NCBI RefSeq assembly: GCF_032999765.1
Contig: NZ_CP136051.1
Span: 5,536,501-5,600,500 of the forward strand
DNA: 64,000 bases
From: Imperialibacter roseus
GTDB taxonomy: Bacteria > Bacteroidota > Bacteroidia > Cytophagales > Cyclobacteriaceae
Reading direction: 5' to 3'
Shown here: positions 45,832 through 54,383 of the stretch, piece by piece
Numbering within the stretch: position 1 is the first letter of the stretch
How the letters are laid out: every line of letters starts with the position of its first letter
Translations under genes and position numbers: made by a program
The notes under the pieces: model-generated
The model's database searches: none
What the model was told of the DNA's origin: nothing
Seen by the model: the letters and a program-made list of their open reading frames with translations, nothing else

Positions 45832-46602
45832 ATGAGAAAACACGTAGCTCAAATAACGCTATCACTCGTACTATCCACAGCAGTTTCTTCATCCTTCGCT
45901 CAGGGCTCAAATGTTGGAAATACCGCCTCCACAGCGGGCAACGAATACCTGCAAAAGCAAAATGCCGTTGACCGACTTGCGGCAGTTAACCCCAACACGG
46001 CAACTTTCGGAATACCCCTGCCCCCTGCGTCGCTTGAAGGCGATTTCTATCTCGATTCAGAGTTCAAAGAAGGAAGCTTCGAATTGACCGTGTCTCCCAA
46101 AGTGTATGATGATATGGTGATCAGATACGACCTCAGGAGTAACCTTATTGAAATCAACTATGACGACGGCGTAAGAGGGCTTGACGGAAATAAGGTAAAA
46201 TATTTTGACCTGAAAACTTCTACCAATAAGTACAAAAGGTATGTCAATGTGAATCAGCTCAAGGGTAGTGGTGACGATATGCCAACGAATATTTTTCTGG
46301 AGGTGATCCTTGACGGCGCTGTGCCGCTTTATTCTTATGAAAAGATCACAATTAAGAAAGCAGACTACAACGTAGCCCTCAATGTGGGCAACAAAAACGA
46401 TCAAATTCTGAAAAAGCCTGTTTACCTCTCCATTGTAGATGGCAAAGCTATCGAGCTAACCAAAGGCAAGAACTCAAATGTGTTTTCACTTTTGCCGGGA
46501 AAAGAAAATGAATTAAAAGCGTATGCCAAGGCCAACAAGATCAAGCCTAAGGATGTTGAAGATTACGTGGCCATTATCAACAAAATAAATTCTATGAACT
46601 AG
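45832..46602 (+). CDS. Secreted protein of unknown function
   Basis: A 256-residue protein with a clear signal peptide (QITLSLVLSTAVSSSFAQG, cleavage near residue 23). The mature part has no motif I recognise. It is rich in beta-strand and charged patterns such as KYFDLKTSTNKYKRYVNV and ITIKKADYNVALNVGNKND, and ends in a helical, lysine-rich segment. The ATG at 45832 was chosen for the signal peptide; the frame is open back to 45709 across the hemH start. It converges on the VTT gene with 7 bases between stops. Confidence 0.8.
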   Translation: MRKHVAQITLSLVLSTAVSSSFAQGSNVGNTASTAGNEYLQKQNAVDRLAAVNPNTATFGIPLPPASLEGDFYLDSEFKEGSFELTVSPKVYDDMVIRYDLRSNLIEINYDDGVRGLDGNKVKYFDLKTSTNKYKRYVNVNQLKGSGDDMPTNIFLEVILDGAVPLYSYEKITIKKADYNVALNVGNKNDQILKKPVYLSIVDGKAIELTKGKNSNVFSLLPGKENELKAYAKANKIKPKDVEDYVAIINKINSMN

Positions 46603-46609
46603 AGCCAAA

Positions 46610-47173
46610 TCAAAAGTTGTGGGCGGCCCATATAACATAAGCATACGCACTAAAGCGTATAAAGCGGGTGAGCGAAAACAGCAGCATCTTTTTGAAGGAA
46701 TACTTCACCGCTCCCACCAGCATACAAATACCTGAAAAAGGGAGTGGCGTGAGCGCAGCGACAATGATCAAAAAGCCGCCATATTCGTCAAGGTAGGTGG
46801 TGTACTTGCCAAAAAAGTTTTTCTCGAGCGCTTTGTAGAACTGGGTCTGATTGAGATACGAACCAATAAAGTATCCAATCACCCCCGCAGCGTAGGACAA
46901 CGCCGCCAAAATCAAAACGTTGGAGATGTAAATGGCTGCCACTCCTTCTCTGAGCGACCAGATCATAAATACCTCGGGGGGAATAATGCCCACTACAACC
47001 TCGGAGACTGTGAAAATGGAAAATACGTAGAGGGGTTTTTCGTAAATGGGAGACAACCAATCCAGGTAGTCAACATCCACATATCGCTTCACCACGAGGT
47101 AAACTACTACCAAAAGGGCAAACCAAGCCAAGCCCTTCAAAAGATTCTGTAGCAGAAAACCTTGTCTGTTCAT
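46610..47173 (-). CDS. VTT-domain (YqaA/DedA-like) inner-membrane protein
   Basis: A 187-residue polytopic membrane protein. The central EVVVGIIPPEVFMIWSL and the SYAAGVIGYFIGSYLNQTQF and IVAALTPLPFSGICMLVGAV segments resemble the VTT (SNARE-associated) domain of YqaA and DedA proteins. These are thought to move lipids between leaflets, but the substrate for this one is unknown. About four to five helices are predicted. The ATG at 47173 was preferred to 47197. It is divergent from the kinase operon at 47384. Confidence 0.8.
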   Translation of the reverse strand: MNRQGFLLQNLLKGLAWFALLVVVYLVVKRYVDVDYLDWLSPIYEKPLYVFSIFTVSEVVVGIIPPEVFMIWSLREGVAAIYISNVLILAALSYAAGVIGYFIGSYLNQTQFYKALEKNFFGKYTTYLDEYGGFLIIVAALTPLPFSGICMLVGAVKYSFKKMLLFSLTRFIRFSAYAYVIWAAHNF

Positions 47174-47383
47174 ACCTGGTCTATTCTTCCCGGGCAAACA
47201 TAAAAGTTAGTTTGCCCATTATTATCACCATTGCCCAAAAAAAGTATGAATAGAATGAAAAATGTTGCTGTACAAGTTAACTATTCACTAAAAAGAAGGT
47301 AGTAAAGCTAAAGTTTTGTAACAATATGGGGGTTCTTTTCCGTCTGAATGTTTAAGACTTAGCAACTACCTAATCAAACCACC

Positions 47384-48592
47384 TTGCAAGAAAAAAAGTA
47401 TTCTATTTTATATGTAGACGATGAGTCAAACAACCTCATCGTATTTCGCAACGCCTTTTTCAGGAATTTTAAGGTAATCACGTCCAATTCAGCGGAGGAG
47501 GCCCTGGATATTTTGAAGACTGAGGTGGTTCAGGTGATCATTTCTGACCAAAGAATGCCGGGCATGACTGGTATCGATTTTCTGTCGAAAGCGAACCAGA
47601 TATCGCCCGATTCCATCAAGATGATACTCACAGCCTACAGCGATATTGACGTGATACTCAAAGCTGTCAATGAGGTCGGCATTTATCAGTTCATCCTCAA
47701 ACCATGGGATTCCAATCACCTGCTGCTCACCCTTAACAACGCTATACAGAAATACGAACTCAGCACTCAAAACAAAGCCCTGATTGACGACCTGGGCAAG
47801 GCCAAGGCCAACCTCGAACAAAAAGTGATTGAGCGCACCCAGGAGCTGGCTACAAAAAACAAAGAGCTCTCCACTCTCAATGAAGTCAAGGACAAATTCT
47901 TCTCGATCATTTCTCATGACCTGAAGCTGCCCATCGCTTCGCTCAACATCCTGCTTGAAATTATGCTCAGCTTTAAGCACCAGCTTGATGAGCAAAAAGT
48001 GCATGATCTGGGTGAAAAAGCAAAGGAATACCTCCAACACGTTACTCAACTGCTCGACAATCTGCTTCACTGGTCATTGTCGCAAACTGGCGATATTAAA
48101 ATCAGTAATAAAAAGACGGACCTCGTGAAGGTGGCCAAAGGTCAGGTGGACCTATTTGATTTTCTGGCTTCACAGAAAGACATCCGTATCGTCATGGAAA
48201 CTGACGGAAGTCCTTTGTGGTCAATGGTGGACGAAAATATGGTAAGTCTGGTGCTGCGAAACCTGATCAGCAACGCTATCAAATACTCCCACGAAAAGGG
48301 AGAAATTCACTTGTCATTCAAGAGAGAGAAAGACGCCGTTGTCATTTCGATTGTCGATGCTGGCGTGGGAATCCCGCAAGAGCTGATAGAAAAGCTACAG
48401 GGAAATACCTGGAGTGAGCCAAGAAGGGGCACGATGAATGAAAAAGGGGCTGGCCTGGGACTCAGGCTGGGCAAGGAGTTCATAGAAAAAATGCACGGGC
48501 AGCTTATTATCGACAGCAGCGTGAACAAGGGGACTAAAGTAAAAGTATACCTTCCTCTCTATGAGGTTGTAACCCAAAAGGAAATTGCTTAG
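47384..48592 (+). CDS. Receiver-histidine kinase hybrid (REC-HisKA-HATPase)
   Basis: A 402-residue cytoplasmic signalling protein with an N-terminal receiver domain (phospho-acceptor Asp55 in IISDQRMPGMTG, Lys106 in FILKPWD), a coiled-coil linker (about 130-168), a HisKA domain (His178 in FFSIISHDLKLP) and an ATPase domain (NLISNAIKYSHEKGEI, DAGVGIP, GAGLGLRLGKEF). No membrane helix is visible. The start must be TTG at 47384, since an in-frame TAG lies a few codons upstream and no other start precedes the receiver domain. The next gene overlaps it by 8 bases. It probably acts as a phosphorelay intermediate with that kinase; this pairing is inferred. Confidence 0.92.
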   Translation: MQEKKYSILYVDDESNNLIVFRNAFFRNFKVITSNSAEEALDILKTEVVQVIISDQRMPGMTGIDFLSKANQISPDSIKMILTAYSDIDVILKAVNEVGIYQFILKPWDSNHLLLTLNNAIQKYELSTQNKALIDDLGKAKANLEQKVIERTQELATKNKELSTLNEVKDKFFSIISHDLKLPIASLNILLEIMLSFKHQLDEQKVHDLGEKAKEYLQHVTQLLDNLLHWSLSQTGDIKISNKKTDLVKVAKGQVDLFDFLASQKDIRIVMETDGSPLWSMVDENMVSLVLRNLISNAIKYSHEKGEIHLSFKREKDAVVISIVDAGVGIPQELIEKLQGNTWSEPRRGTMNEKGAGLGLRLGKEFIEKMHGQLIIDSSVNKGTKVKVYLPLYEVVTQKEIA

Positions 48593-51500
48593 AAAAGCTT
48601 ACATACTGCTCTTGTTAGCACCTTTAGTGTGGGAAACAGCTTTCTCTCAGGAAACCCCCTATCCCTACACAGAAGATAGCCTGAAGGCTACTTCTTTCTT
48701 GCTAAAAGCGGAAATAGCCCTTTCGGAAAAGAGACTGGACTCAGCGATTTTTTATGGCAACAACGCACTCGCCATGGCGGAATCGAGGGCCATCCGGTGC
48801 CTCATTGCAAGAAGCAATATTGTGATCGGCGACAGCTACAAGCAGAAAGAACAATTCGCTTCCTCACTTAATCACTATCTCGTTGCCCTGCGTGAGTTTG
48901 AACTCCTGGGTAAACATATGGAAGCATCGCAGAGCAATGACCTTATCGGCGAGCTATACGACGAATGGAAAGTGCCACAGAAAGCCTGGGTATATTTCAT
49001 GAAGGCCTACGAAGAGAAAAAAGGGATCAGCGACACGCTGGGGATGAAATACAGCCTGGGAAAGGCTGCCACGGCGTTTGAGCTGGCCGGAAACAATCAG
49101 AAAGCCATTGAGAATTATCAGCTCATGCTTCAACTCATTAAAGACGACGACAAACAAGCTGAGCTGACCCTACTGCGAAGGCTTGCCCTTCTGCATATTG
49201 ACGAAAAGAAACACACACTCGCCCTGGCTTACGACCTGCAGGTATTGTCGATTTACCAGGCTTTAAAAGATACTCCCGGCATCATCGCCTCTCTCAATAA
49301 TATCGGCTACCTCTATCAGTACCTCGATGAAAAAATGCTGGCGCTGGAATACTTCAAAGAGTCGCTCGAACTTGACCTAAAGCATCATAACAATGATCCT
49401 TTCTATGTGGGAGACATGGTGCTGCTCGCAAATATCGGGAGCATTTACCATGACATGGGCGACAATTCCAGGGCGCTGAACTACTTCTTCGAAGCCATCA
49501 AATCGAACGAAGCACGAAAGACTCCTTCAAAGACACTTCCGCTATACAACGAGGTAGTGGCCACCTATATGAAAATGGATCAGTGGGAAAAAGCAAGAAC
49601 ATTTGCCGAAACTGCCATTCAAATTGGGGAGAAGCTCCCGCAAAAGTCCGAAGACCTTATTGTCACCTACAAGCGCCTTTCCGACATTCACGAACATCTT
49701 GGCGATTACAAACAGTCTCTGAGTTTCTTCAAAAAATTTGCCTGGTTGTCCGATTCAATTTCCACTGACCGACAACTACATGCCAAGTCTCAGCTCAATC
49801 AGCTGCTTACGCTCGACAAAAAAGAGAATGAGATCAGGCTGCTGATGGTAGAAAAGGAAATCAAAGACCTGGCGTTGAAAGAGCTTCAGCTCGAATCTCA
49901 GGAAAAGCAAAGGGACATTGAGCTGCTGCAACGTGACAATGAAATCCAGCGGATTATTCTGGGAAAACAGTTGGCAGAGAAAATCCAGGAAGAACAGAAA
50001 CTTAAGCTGGAGCAGGCCAGACTAGAGGCACAAAACAAAGACAACGACATAGAGTTGTTGCAAAAAAACAAGTTCATCCAGGATCTTGCTCTAAAGAAAA
50101 AGGAGCTGGAAGAAAAAGAGAACCAGAAAGAGATCGAAATCCTCCTTCAGGAGCAGGCCATTCAGGATCTTGAGCTGACCAAGATTAAAAGCCTGAGAAA
50201 TTTCTTCATTGGCGTCACTTCCCTTGTGCTGGTCATTTTATTCCTTATTCTGAGGAGCTACCGCATCAATGCACGAGCCAAAAAACTGCTGCAAGGGCAG
50301 AACGAAGAGATCAACTACCAAAAAGAGGAAATTGAAAACCAGAAGGACAAGCTGGAAGAATCTTACAACGACATTAAGCGCCTAAGTGAGGTGGCTAAAG
50401 AAATCAACTCTCACCTTTCGGTAAGCGATATCGTCCAAATTGTGTTCAGGTATATACATGGCCTGATGGACTACTCAATTGCCGGGGTGGGTCTCTTTGA
50501 AGAAGACAGCCACAAGCTGAAGTTTCAGGTGATAAGCAAAGGCTCTGCCTCAATAGAAAAGATAAATGTATCGCATAAAAAGGCCGATCATCCAGCCATT
50601 GCCTGTCTTGAAAATTCAAGAGAAGAAATTTTCTTCGACACGACCTTGCAGCCAGATTTTGTAGGATTTTCTACCAATCATTCAGTTTACAGATCGGTGA
50701 TTTATCTCCCGCTTGTGGTGAAGAATAAGCGCATAGGTGTATTAACAGTGCAGCACCTGGAAGCCGAGCAATACCAAACCTATCAGATCAATATACTGAG
50801 AAGCCTGGCATTACATGTGGCCATTGCCCTTGAGAATGCCTCGGCTTACCAACAAATTGCTGAAAAGACCCACAACCTTGAAAAAGCGCTGATGGATTTG
50901 AAGGCTGCACAGGCGAAGCTTATTCAAGCTGAAAAAATGGCTTCCCTGGGTGAGCTTACTGCCGGCATTGCTCATGAGATCAACAACCCCGTCAACTTTG
51001 TCTACGCAGGTGTGGATGGCCTTAAGAATTCCCTGCAAGATCTTATTACGGTGCTAAACAAATACGCCGAGCTGGAGGAGTCAGACGAGCCAAATATTTC
51101 GCCTGCCTTTTTGCAGGAAATAACCGCCCTTAAAGAGCAGCTGTATTTCAATGAAACCAAAGAGGGCATGTTCCAGGTGGTGGAGGCTATTCGTGAGGGG
51201 GCTGTTAGAACGTCGCAGATAGTCCATGGGCTGCGAACCTTCTCCATGAACGATAAGGGCGATAAGCAGCTGACTAACCTTCATATAGGCATCGACAATT
51301 CATTGGTTCTACTTTCTCCAAAGATCAAAGAAAAGAGGGTTCGGATAAAGAAGGAATACGGAGATTCGATGAGGCCAGTTGAGTGTTTTCCCGGCCAAAT
51401 CAATCAGGTGTTTATGAACCTTATCTCAAATGCACTGGACGCAGTGGCAGAAAAAGGCATCGTAACCATCAGAACAGAAGGTTTTGGCGATAAGGTAAAG

Positions 51501-51707
51501 ATTTATGTAGAAGACGACGGCTGCGGGATGTCGGACGACATTCAGAACAAGATATTTGAACCCTTCTTCACCACCAAAGGCTATGGAAAAGGCACAGGGC
51601 TGGGCTTGTCCATCACCTTCGGTATTATTGAGCGGCATGGTGGCAGCATCGAAGTGGTGAGCACGCCTGGCAGCGGCAGTCGGTTCACGATTACATTGCC
51701 CGTTTAA
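48585..51707 (+). CDS. Large TPR-GAF sensor histidine kinase
   Basis: A 1,040-residue membrane kinase. Parts in order: signal peptide (RKAYILLLLAPLVWETAFS); periplasmic tetratricopeptide repeats (about 35-400, for example LALEYFKESLELDLKHHNND); a long coiled coil (about 405-535, repeated EIELLQ units); one transmembrane helix (about 542-562, FIGVTSLVLVILFLILRS); a GAF domain (about 615-760); a HisKA domain with His797 in LTAGIAHEINNPVNF; and an ATPase domain (NLISNALDAVAEKG, DDGCGM, GTGLGLSI). The TTG start lies within the last codons of the receiver-kinase gene, so translation is coupled. No response regulator with an output domain is nearby. The ligand is unknown. Confidence 0.93.
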   Translation: MLRKAYILLLLAPLVWETAFSQETPYPYTEDSLKATSFLLKAEIALSEKRLDSAIFYGNNALAMAESRAIRCLIARSNIVIGDSYKQKEQFASSLNHYLVALREFELLGKHMEASQSNDLIGELYDEWKVPQKAWVYFMKAYEEKKGISDTLGMKYSLGKAATAFELAGNNQKAIENYQLMLQLIKDDDKQAELTLLRRLALLHIDEKKHTLALAYDLQVLSIYQALKDTPGIIASLNNIGYLYQYLDEKMLALEYFKESLELDLKHHNNDPFYVGDMVLLANIGSIYHDMGDNSRALNYFFEAIKSNEARKTPSKTLPLYNEVVATYMKMDQWEKARTFAETAIQIGEKLPQKSEDLIVTYKRLSDIHEHLGDYKQSLSFFKKFAWLSDSISTDRQLHAKSQLNQLLTLDKKENEIRLLMVEKEIKDLALKELQLESQEKQRDIELLQRDNEIQRIILGKQLAEKIQEEQKLKLEQARLEAQNKDNDIELLQKNKFIQDLALKKKELEEKENQKEIEILLQEQAIQDLELTKIKSLRNFFIGVTSLVLVILFLILRSYRINARAKKLLQGQNEEINYQKEEIENQKDKLEESYNDIKRLSEVAKEINSHLSVSDIVQIVFRYIHGLMDYSIAGVGLFEEDSHKLKFQVISKGSASIEKINVSHKKADHPAIACLENSREEIFFDTTLQPDFVGFSTNHSVYRSVIYLPLVVKNKRIGVLTVQHLEAEQYQTYQINILRSLALHVAIALENASAYQQIAEKTHNLEKALMDLKAAQAKLIQAEKMASLGELTAGIAHEINNPVNFVYAGVDGLKNSLQDLITVLNKYAELEESDEPNISPAFLQEITALKEQLYFNETKEGMFQVVEAIREGAVRTSQIVHGLRTFSMNDKGDKQLTNLHIGIDNSLVLLSPKIKEKRVRIKKEYGDSMRPVECFPGQINQVFMNLISNALDAVAEKGIVTIRTEGFGDKVKIYVEDDGCGMSDDIQNKIFEPFFTTKGYGKGTGLGLSITFGIIERHGGSIEVVSTPGSGSRFTITLPV

Positions 51708-52470
51708 TAAGGTCTTTTACCAGCTGCGCCGTTTTTTCTGGCTGCTCCATGGGAAACATATGACCAGCATCCACAGCGATGAACTCAGTTTGCTTGAACC
51801 TCTTTTTGTGCTCCTCAATGGAAGCTGCAGAACCTATTTCAAAACGGCTGGAGTAGAGATAAAAACTTGGTACATCAATCTTCCCGCTTCCTAATGAAAA
51901 TGGTGTGTGCTTAAAAATCCTGTACTCTTCTTTCGTTGAAAAATCCAGTTTCGCCCTGCCCTGCTCCGTCTCTACAAGACCGTACTCAATATAGTCTTTA
52001 AAAGCCTCGGGGTGAAAATCTTTGAACAGTGGCTTATTTCTGAAGCTTTCGGCTACCGCCGCCTTACTCTCCCATTCCGACTTTCTCTTTTTTGCTTTTA
52101 CAGCCGGTGGCACAAGTTTGCCGGAAACGCCAACTATCCTTGCGCCTAATAAGAGGAGGCGCATTTTTTTGCCGAAAAATGGTGGATCCATCATGATCAA
52201 CCCTTTGAATAAGTCTGGTCGCTTATAGTAGGCGTTCAGTGTAACCACGGCCCCAAGTGAGTGACCGAGGCCAATGACTGGCTTCCGTTGCTTTTCAATT
52301 GATTCAATGAGCTGATTAGTCAACGGTGCCCAGGAAAACCTGGGTTCGAACCTCTTGTCGTGCCCGAACTTTTCCAAATATTGCACATCGTTCGGCGCTA
52401 GTTGCTCAAGGAAATAGCGGTAAGTGAGCGCTGTAAACCCATTGGAATGAGCAAAATGAATAACGGACAT
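51691..52470 (-). CDS. Alpha/beta hydrolase
   Basis: A 259-residue alpha/beta hydrolase without signal peptide. The oxyanion region is HFAHSNGFTALTYRYFLEQL, the nucleophile elbow GLGHSLGAV has Ser71, and the catalytic His237 is in AVDAGHMFPMEQP. The substrate is unknown; an esterase or lipase activity is typical. Its last 17 bases overlap the 3' end of the opposite-strand kinase gene. The upstream gene ends at 52471, directly before its ATG, so the two are co-transcribed. Confidence 0.88.
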   Translation of the reverse strand: MSVIHFAHSNGFTALTYRYFLEQLAPNDVQYLEKFGHDKRFEPRFSWAPLTNQLIESIEKQRKPVIGLGHSLGAVVTLNAYYKRPDLFKGLIMMDPPFFGKKMRLLLLGARIVGVSGKLVPPAVKAKKRKSEWESKAAVAESFRNKPLFKDFHPEAFKDYIEYGLVETEQGRAKLDFSTKEEYRIFKHTPFSLGSGKIDVPSFYLYSSRFEIGSAASIEEHKKRFKQTEFIAVDAGHMFPMEQPEKTAQLVKDLIKRAM

Positions 52471-52944
52471 CTAATTCTTCCCTTTCTTCGACTTTTTGGC
52501 TGGCTCCTGACCTTTTTCCCAATCCTTCTTAAAGTCTTTCAGAGCAGCTTCCGCCGCATACTGGAAGCCTTGTGCCGGTGAGGAACCCATGGCCTTGCCA
52601 TCGCTCTGATAAACAGTGTCACTTTTGCAGTCTACCAGGTACAGCGATGTATGGTATTTTCCACTTATCCTTTCGTGTGTCTCAAGTTTGAATGTCATTA
52701 CACTGCAAGAGTCCTGCCTGATCTCAGCATCCCAATTCTCCCGGGTGTCTCCAATCAAGTGAAACTGCTCTATGGTAAGCCATCTTCTGGCGTACAAACT
52801 CACCTGAAACATATCCTTGATGCCCGAGTAGTCAATTGTTTCGACACTCACATGCTGGAATGGGGGGATGGGCGGGGCCGTTTGTGCGTTGGTAAAACAG
52901 GATAACGCCATTGATAGAACTACAACCAGAATCACTCTCTTCAT
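52471..52944 (-). CDS. Small secreted protein of unknown function
   Basis: A 157-residue protein with a signal peptide (KRVILVVVLSMALSCFTNAQ) and a mature domain I do not recognise. Notable stretches are FQHVSVETIDYSGIKDMFQV, then RRWLTIEQFHLIGDTRENWD, and a very basic C-terminus (KKSKKGKN). Two Cys are present in the mature part. The ATG at 52944 gives the clean signal peptide. Its stop abuts the ATG of the alpha/beta hydrolase gene, so the two share a transcript. Confidence 0.78.
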   Translation of the reverse strand: MKRVILVVVLSMALSCFTNAQTAPPIPPFQHVSVETIDYSGIKDMFQVSLYARRWLTIEQFHLIGDTRENWDAEIRQDSCSVMTFKLETHERISGKYHTSLYLVDCKSDTVYQSDGKAMGSSPAQGFQYAAEAALKDFKKDWEKGQEPAKKSKKGKN

Positions 52945-53069
52945 CTTATTCAACAAGTTTTTCAATGTTTTCCTCACTACAAAAATAGAACTCTATTGCA
53001 TAAATTTACCTATCAGAAGCTGTATTCCACTATCATTCAAAGTCTTTCATTGAATTTAGCTGGAATAGT

Positions 53070-53618
53070 TTGAAGCACTTCGGTTCACCTTACCCATCGC
53101 CCGTGAAAGAGCTAAATCAAAATACACCAATGGCAGAGCTTATGAGGCACTTTAGCCAAAAGGGCACTGTAGCATGGATTGGCGTTCGTCCGGCAAGGAA
53201 TGAAGCCGTTTTATCAGTTAAAAATGTGAAAGCAACACCCGGAAAGGGGCTGGAGGGTGATCGGTTCAAAGGGCCGGCCAACAGCCCCAGGCAGGTGACG
53301 CTTATTCAGGCTGAGCATCTGGCAACTGTGGCTTCCATGATGAACAAAGAAAGTGTTGATCCGGGGTTGTTAAGGAGAAATATTGTAGTGCAGGGCATCA
53401 ACCTGCTGGCGCTAAAGGATAAAACCTTTGCCATAGGCACTGCTGTTCTGGAGATGACCGGCTTGTGCCATCCATGCTCAAAAATGGAGAAGGCATTGGG
53501 CTTTGGTGGTTACAATGCCATGAGAGGCCATGGGGGCATCACAGCAAAGGTAATACAGGAGGGGGTGATTCAGGTGGGCGATTCAGTGCTTGCTTCAGAA
53601 GACGGTTCGGGTGACTGA
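53070..53618 (+). CDS. MOSC-domain protein
   Basis: A 182-residue protein with a MOSC domain, the fold of molybdenum-cofactor sulfurase C-termini that often carries a sulfur-carrier Cys. Typical segments: GTVAWIGVRPARNEAV, GLEGDRFKG, RQVTLIQAEHLA, LRRNIVVQGINLLAL and the Cys pair in TGLCHPCSKME. Similar short proteins are YiiM-like and act in reduction or activation of N-hydroxylated compounds. The start at 53070 is TTG; an ATG at 53130 is also plausible. Its end overlaps the convergent 236-residue gene by 49 bases. Confidence 0.85.
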   Translation: MKHFGSPYPSPVKELNQNTPMAELMRHFSQKGTVAWIGVRPARNEAVLSVKNVKATPGKGLEGDRFKGPANSPRQVTLIQAEHLATVASMMNKESVDPGLLRRNIVVQGINLLALKDKTFAIGTAVLEMTGLCHPCSKMEKALGFGGYNAMRGHGGITAKVIQEGVIQVGDSVLASEDGSGD

Positions 53619-54256
53619 TCGCCAGTCTGTTTGCTGTCGGTTTTTTTCGAGCCAGAAAGCCTGTCCAGCTCCCAATGAGGCAGCAGCAAGTCGTTGAACC
53701 TGAGCTGATATTGCTCTATCAGCGTTTTCACCATAAAATTGATCCTTCTTAAGGCGTCTTCCTTGTAGTCGACCCTATTCATCGGGTGGTGAATAAACAG
53801 CATGATAACGGGAAAAGACTGCTTCCTAAACTCTCCCAAAACCGAAGGAATCTGGTCATTCGCCTGCTCGCTGCCCGCCAATTGCTCATTCGCCTGCCTG
53901 GCGAGTTCGCCGATGTGTTTCACCAAATGAACATACAATTGCTGCGTTTCCTGAGTGGAGTTCGCATACTCTTCGGTCAGCTCATTGCTGTAGTTAGCCA
54001 CCAGTTTTAGTCCAGTCAGGCAGGCATTCAAGGTGGGGTACACATTGGGCTGCCAAAATATTTCTCTGAACGTAAATAAATTCGGGAGCATCTCTGCATC
54101 ATAATAAGGGTCATTCTCAAGCTGATGAATAAGCGCTAGGGAAACCTTTTCACTCACAAAATTTCCCGCTACCAGATTGAAAGACCATTCTGAAGCCTCC
54201 TCCCCAATTATTTTCATAAAAGGCCATATCTCACCGAAATCAAGTTTCATAGGCAT
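53570..54256 (-). CDS. Hypothetical helical protein
   Basis: A 228-residue soluble protein I do not recognise. It is largely helical, begins with KLDFGEIWPFMKIIGEEASE, and has an N-Q-L-E-N-D-P-Y-Y-D-like middle. The C-terminal 30 residues are low-complexity and acidic/polar (SKQTGDQSPEPSSEASTES) and correspond to the overlap with the MOSC gene on the other strand. The start could be the ATG at 54256 or 54250; a TTG at 54280 is also open. It may be a DUF-type protein of Cytophagales. No operon partner is evident. Confidence 0.75.
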   Translation of the reverse strand: MPMKLDFGEIWPFMKIIGEEASEWSFNLVAGNFVSEKVSLALIHQLENDPYYDAEMLPNLFTFREIFWQPNVYPTLNACLTGLKLVANYSNELTEEYANSTQETQQLYVHLVKHIGELARQANEQLAGSEQANDQIPSVLGEFRKQSFPVIMLFIHHPMNRVDYKEDALRRINFMVKTLIEQYQLRFNDLLLPHWELDRLSGSKKTDSKQTGDQSPEPSSEASTESPT

Positions 54257-54383
54257 TTGGAAAGATAGGAAGGTAAGCAAAAAGAAAAAAGTGGGGCTTC
54301 ATTCATAGCTACAGCCGTGTCAATTTTGCTGATGTTTCTTATTTTTACCCTGCGCCCAGAAACATTTTGAACAACACTTACTC

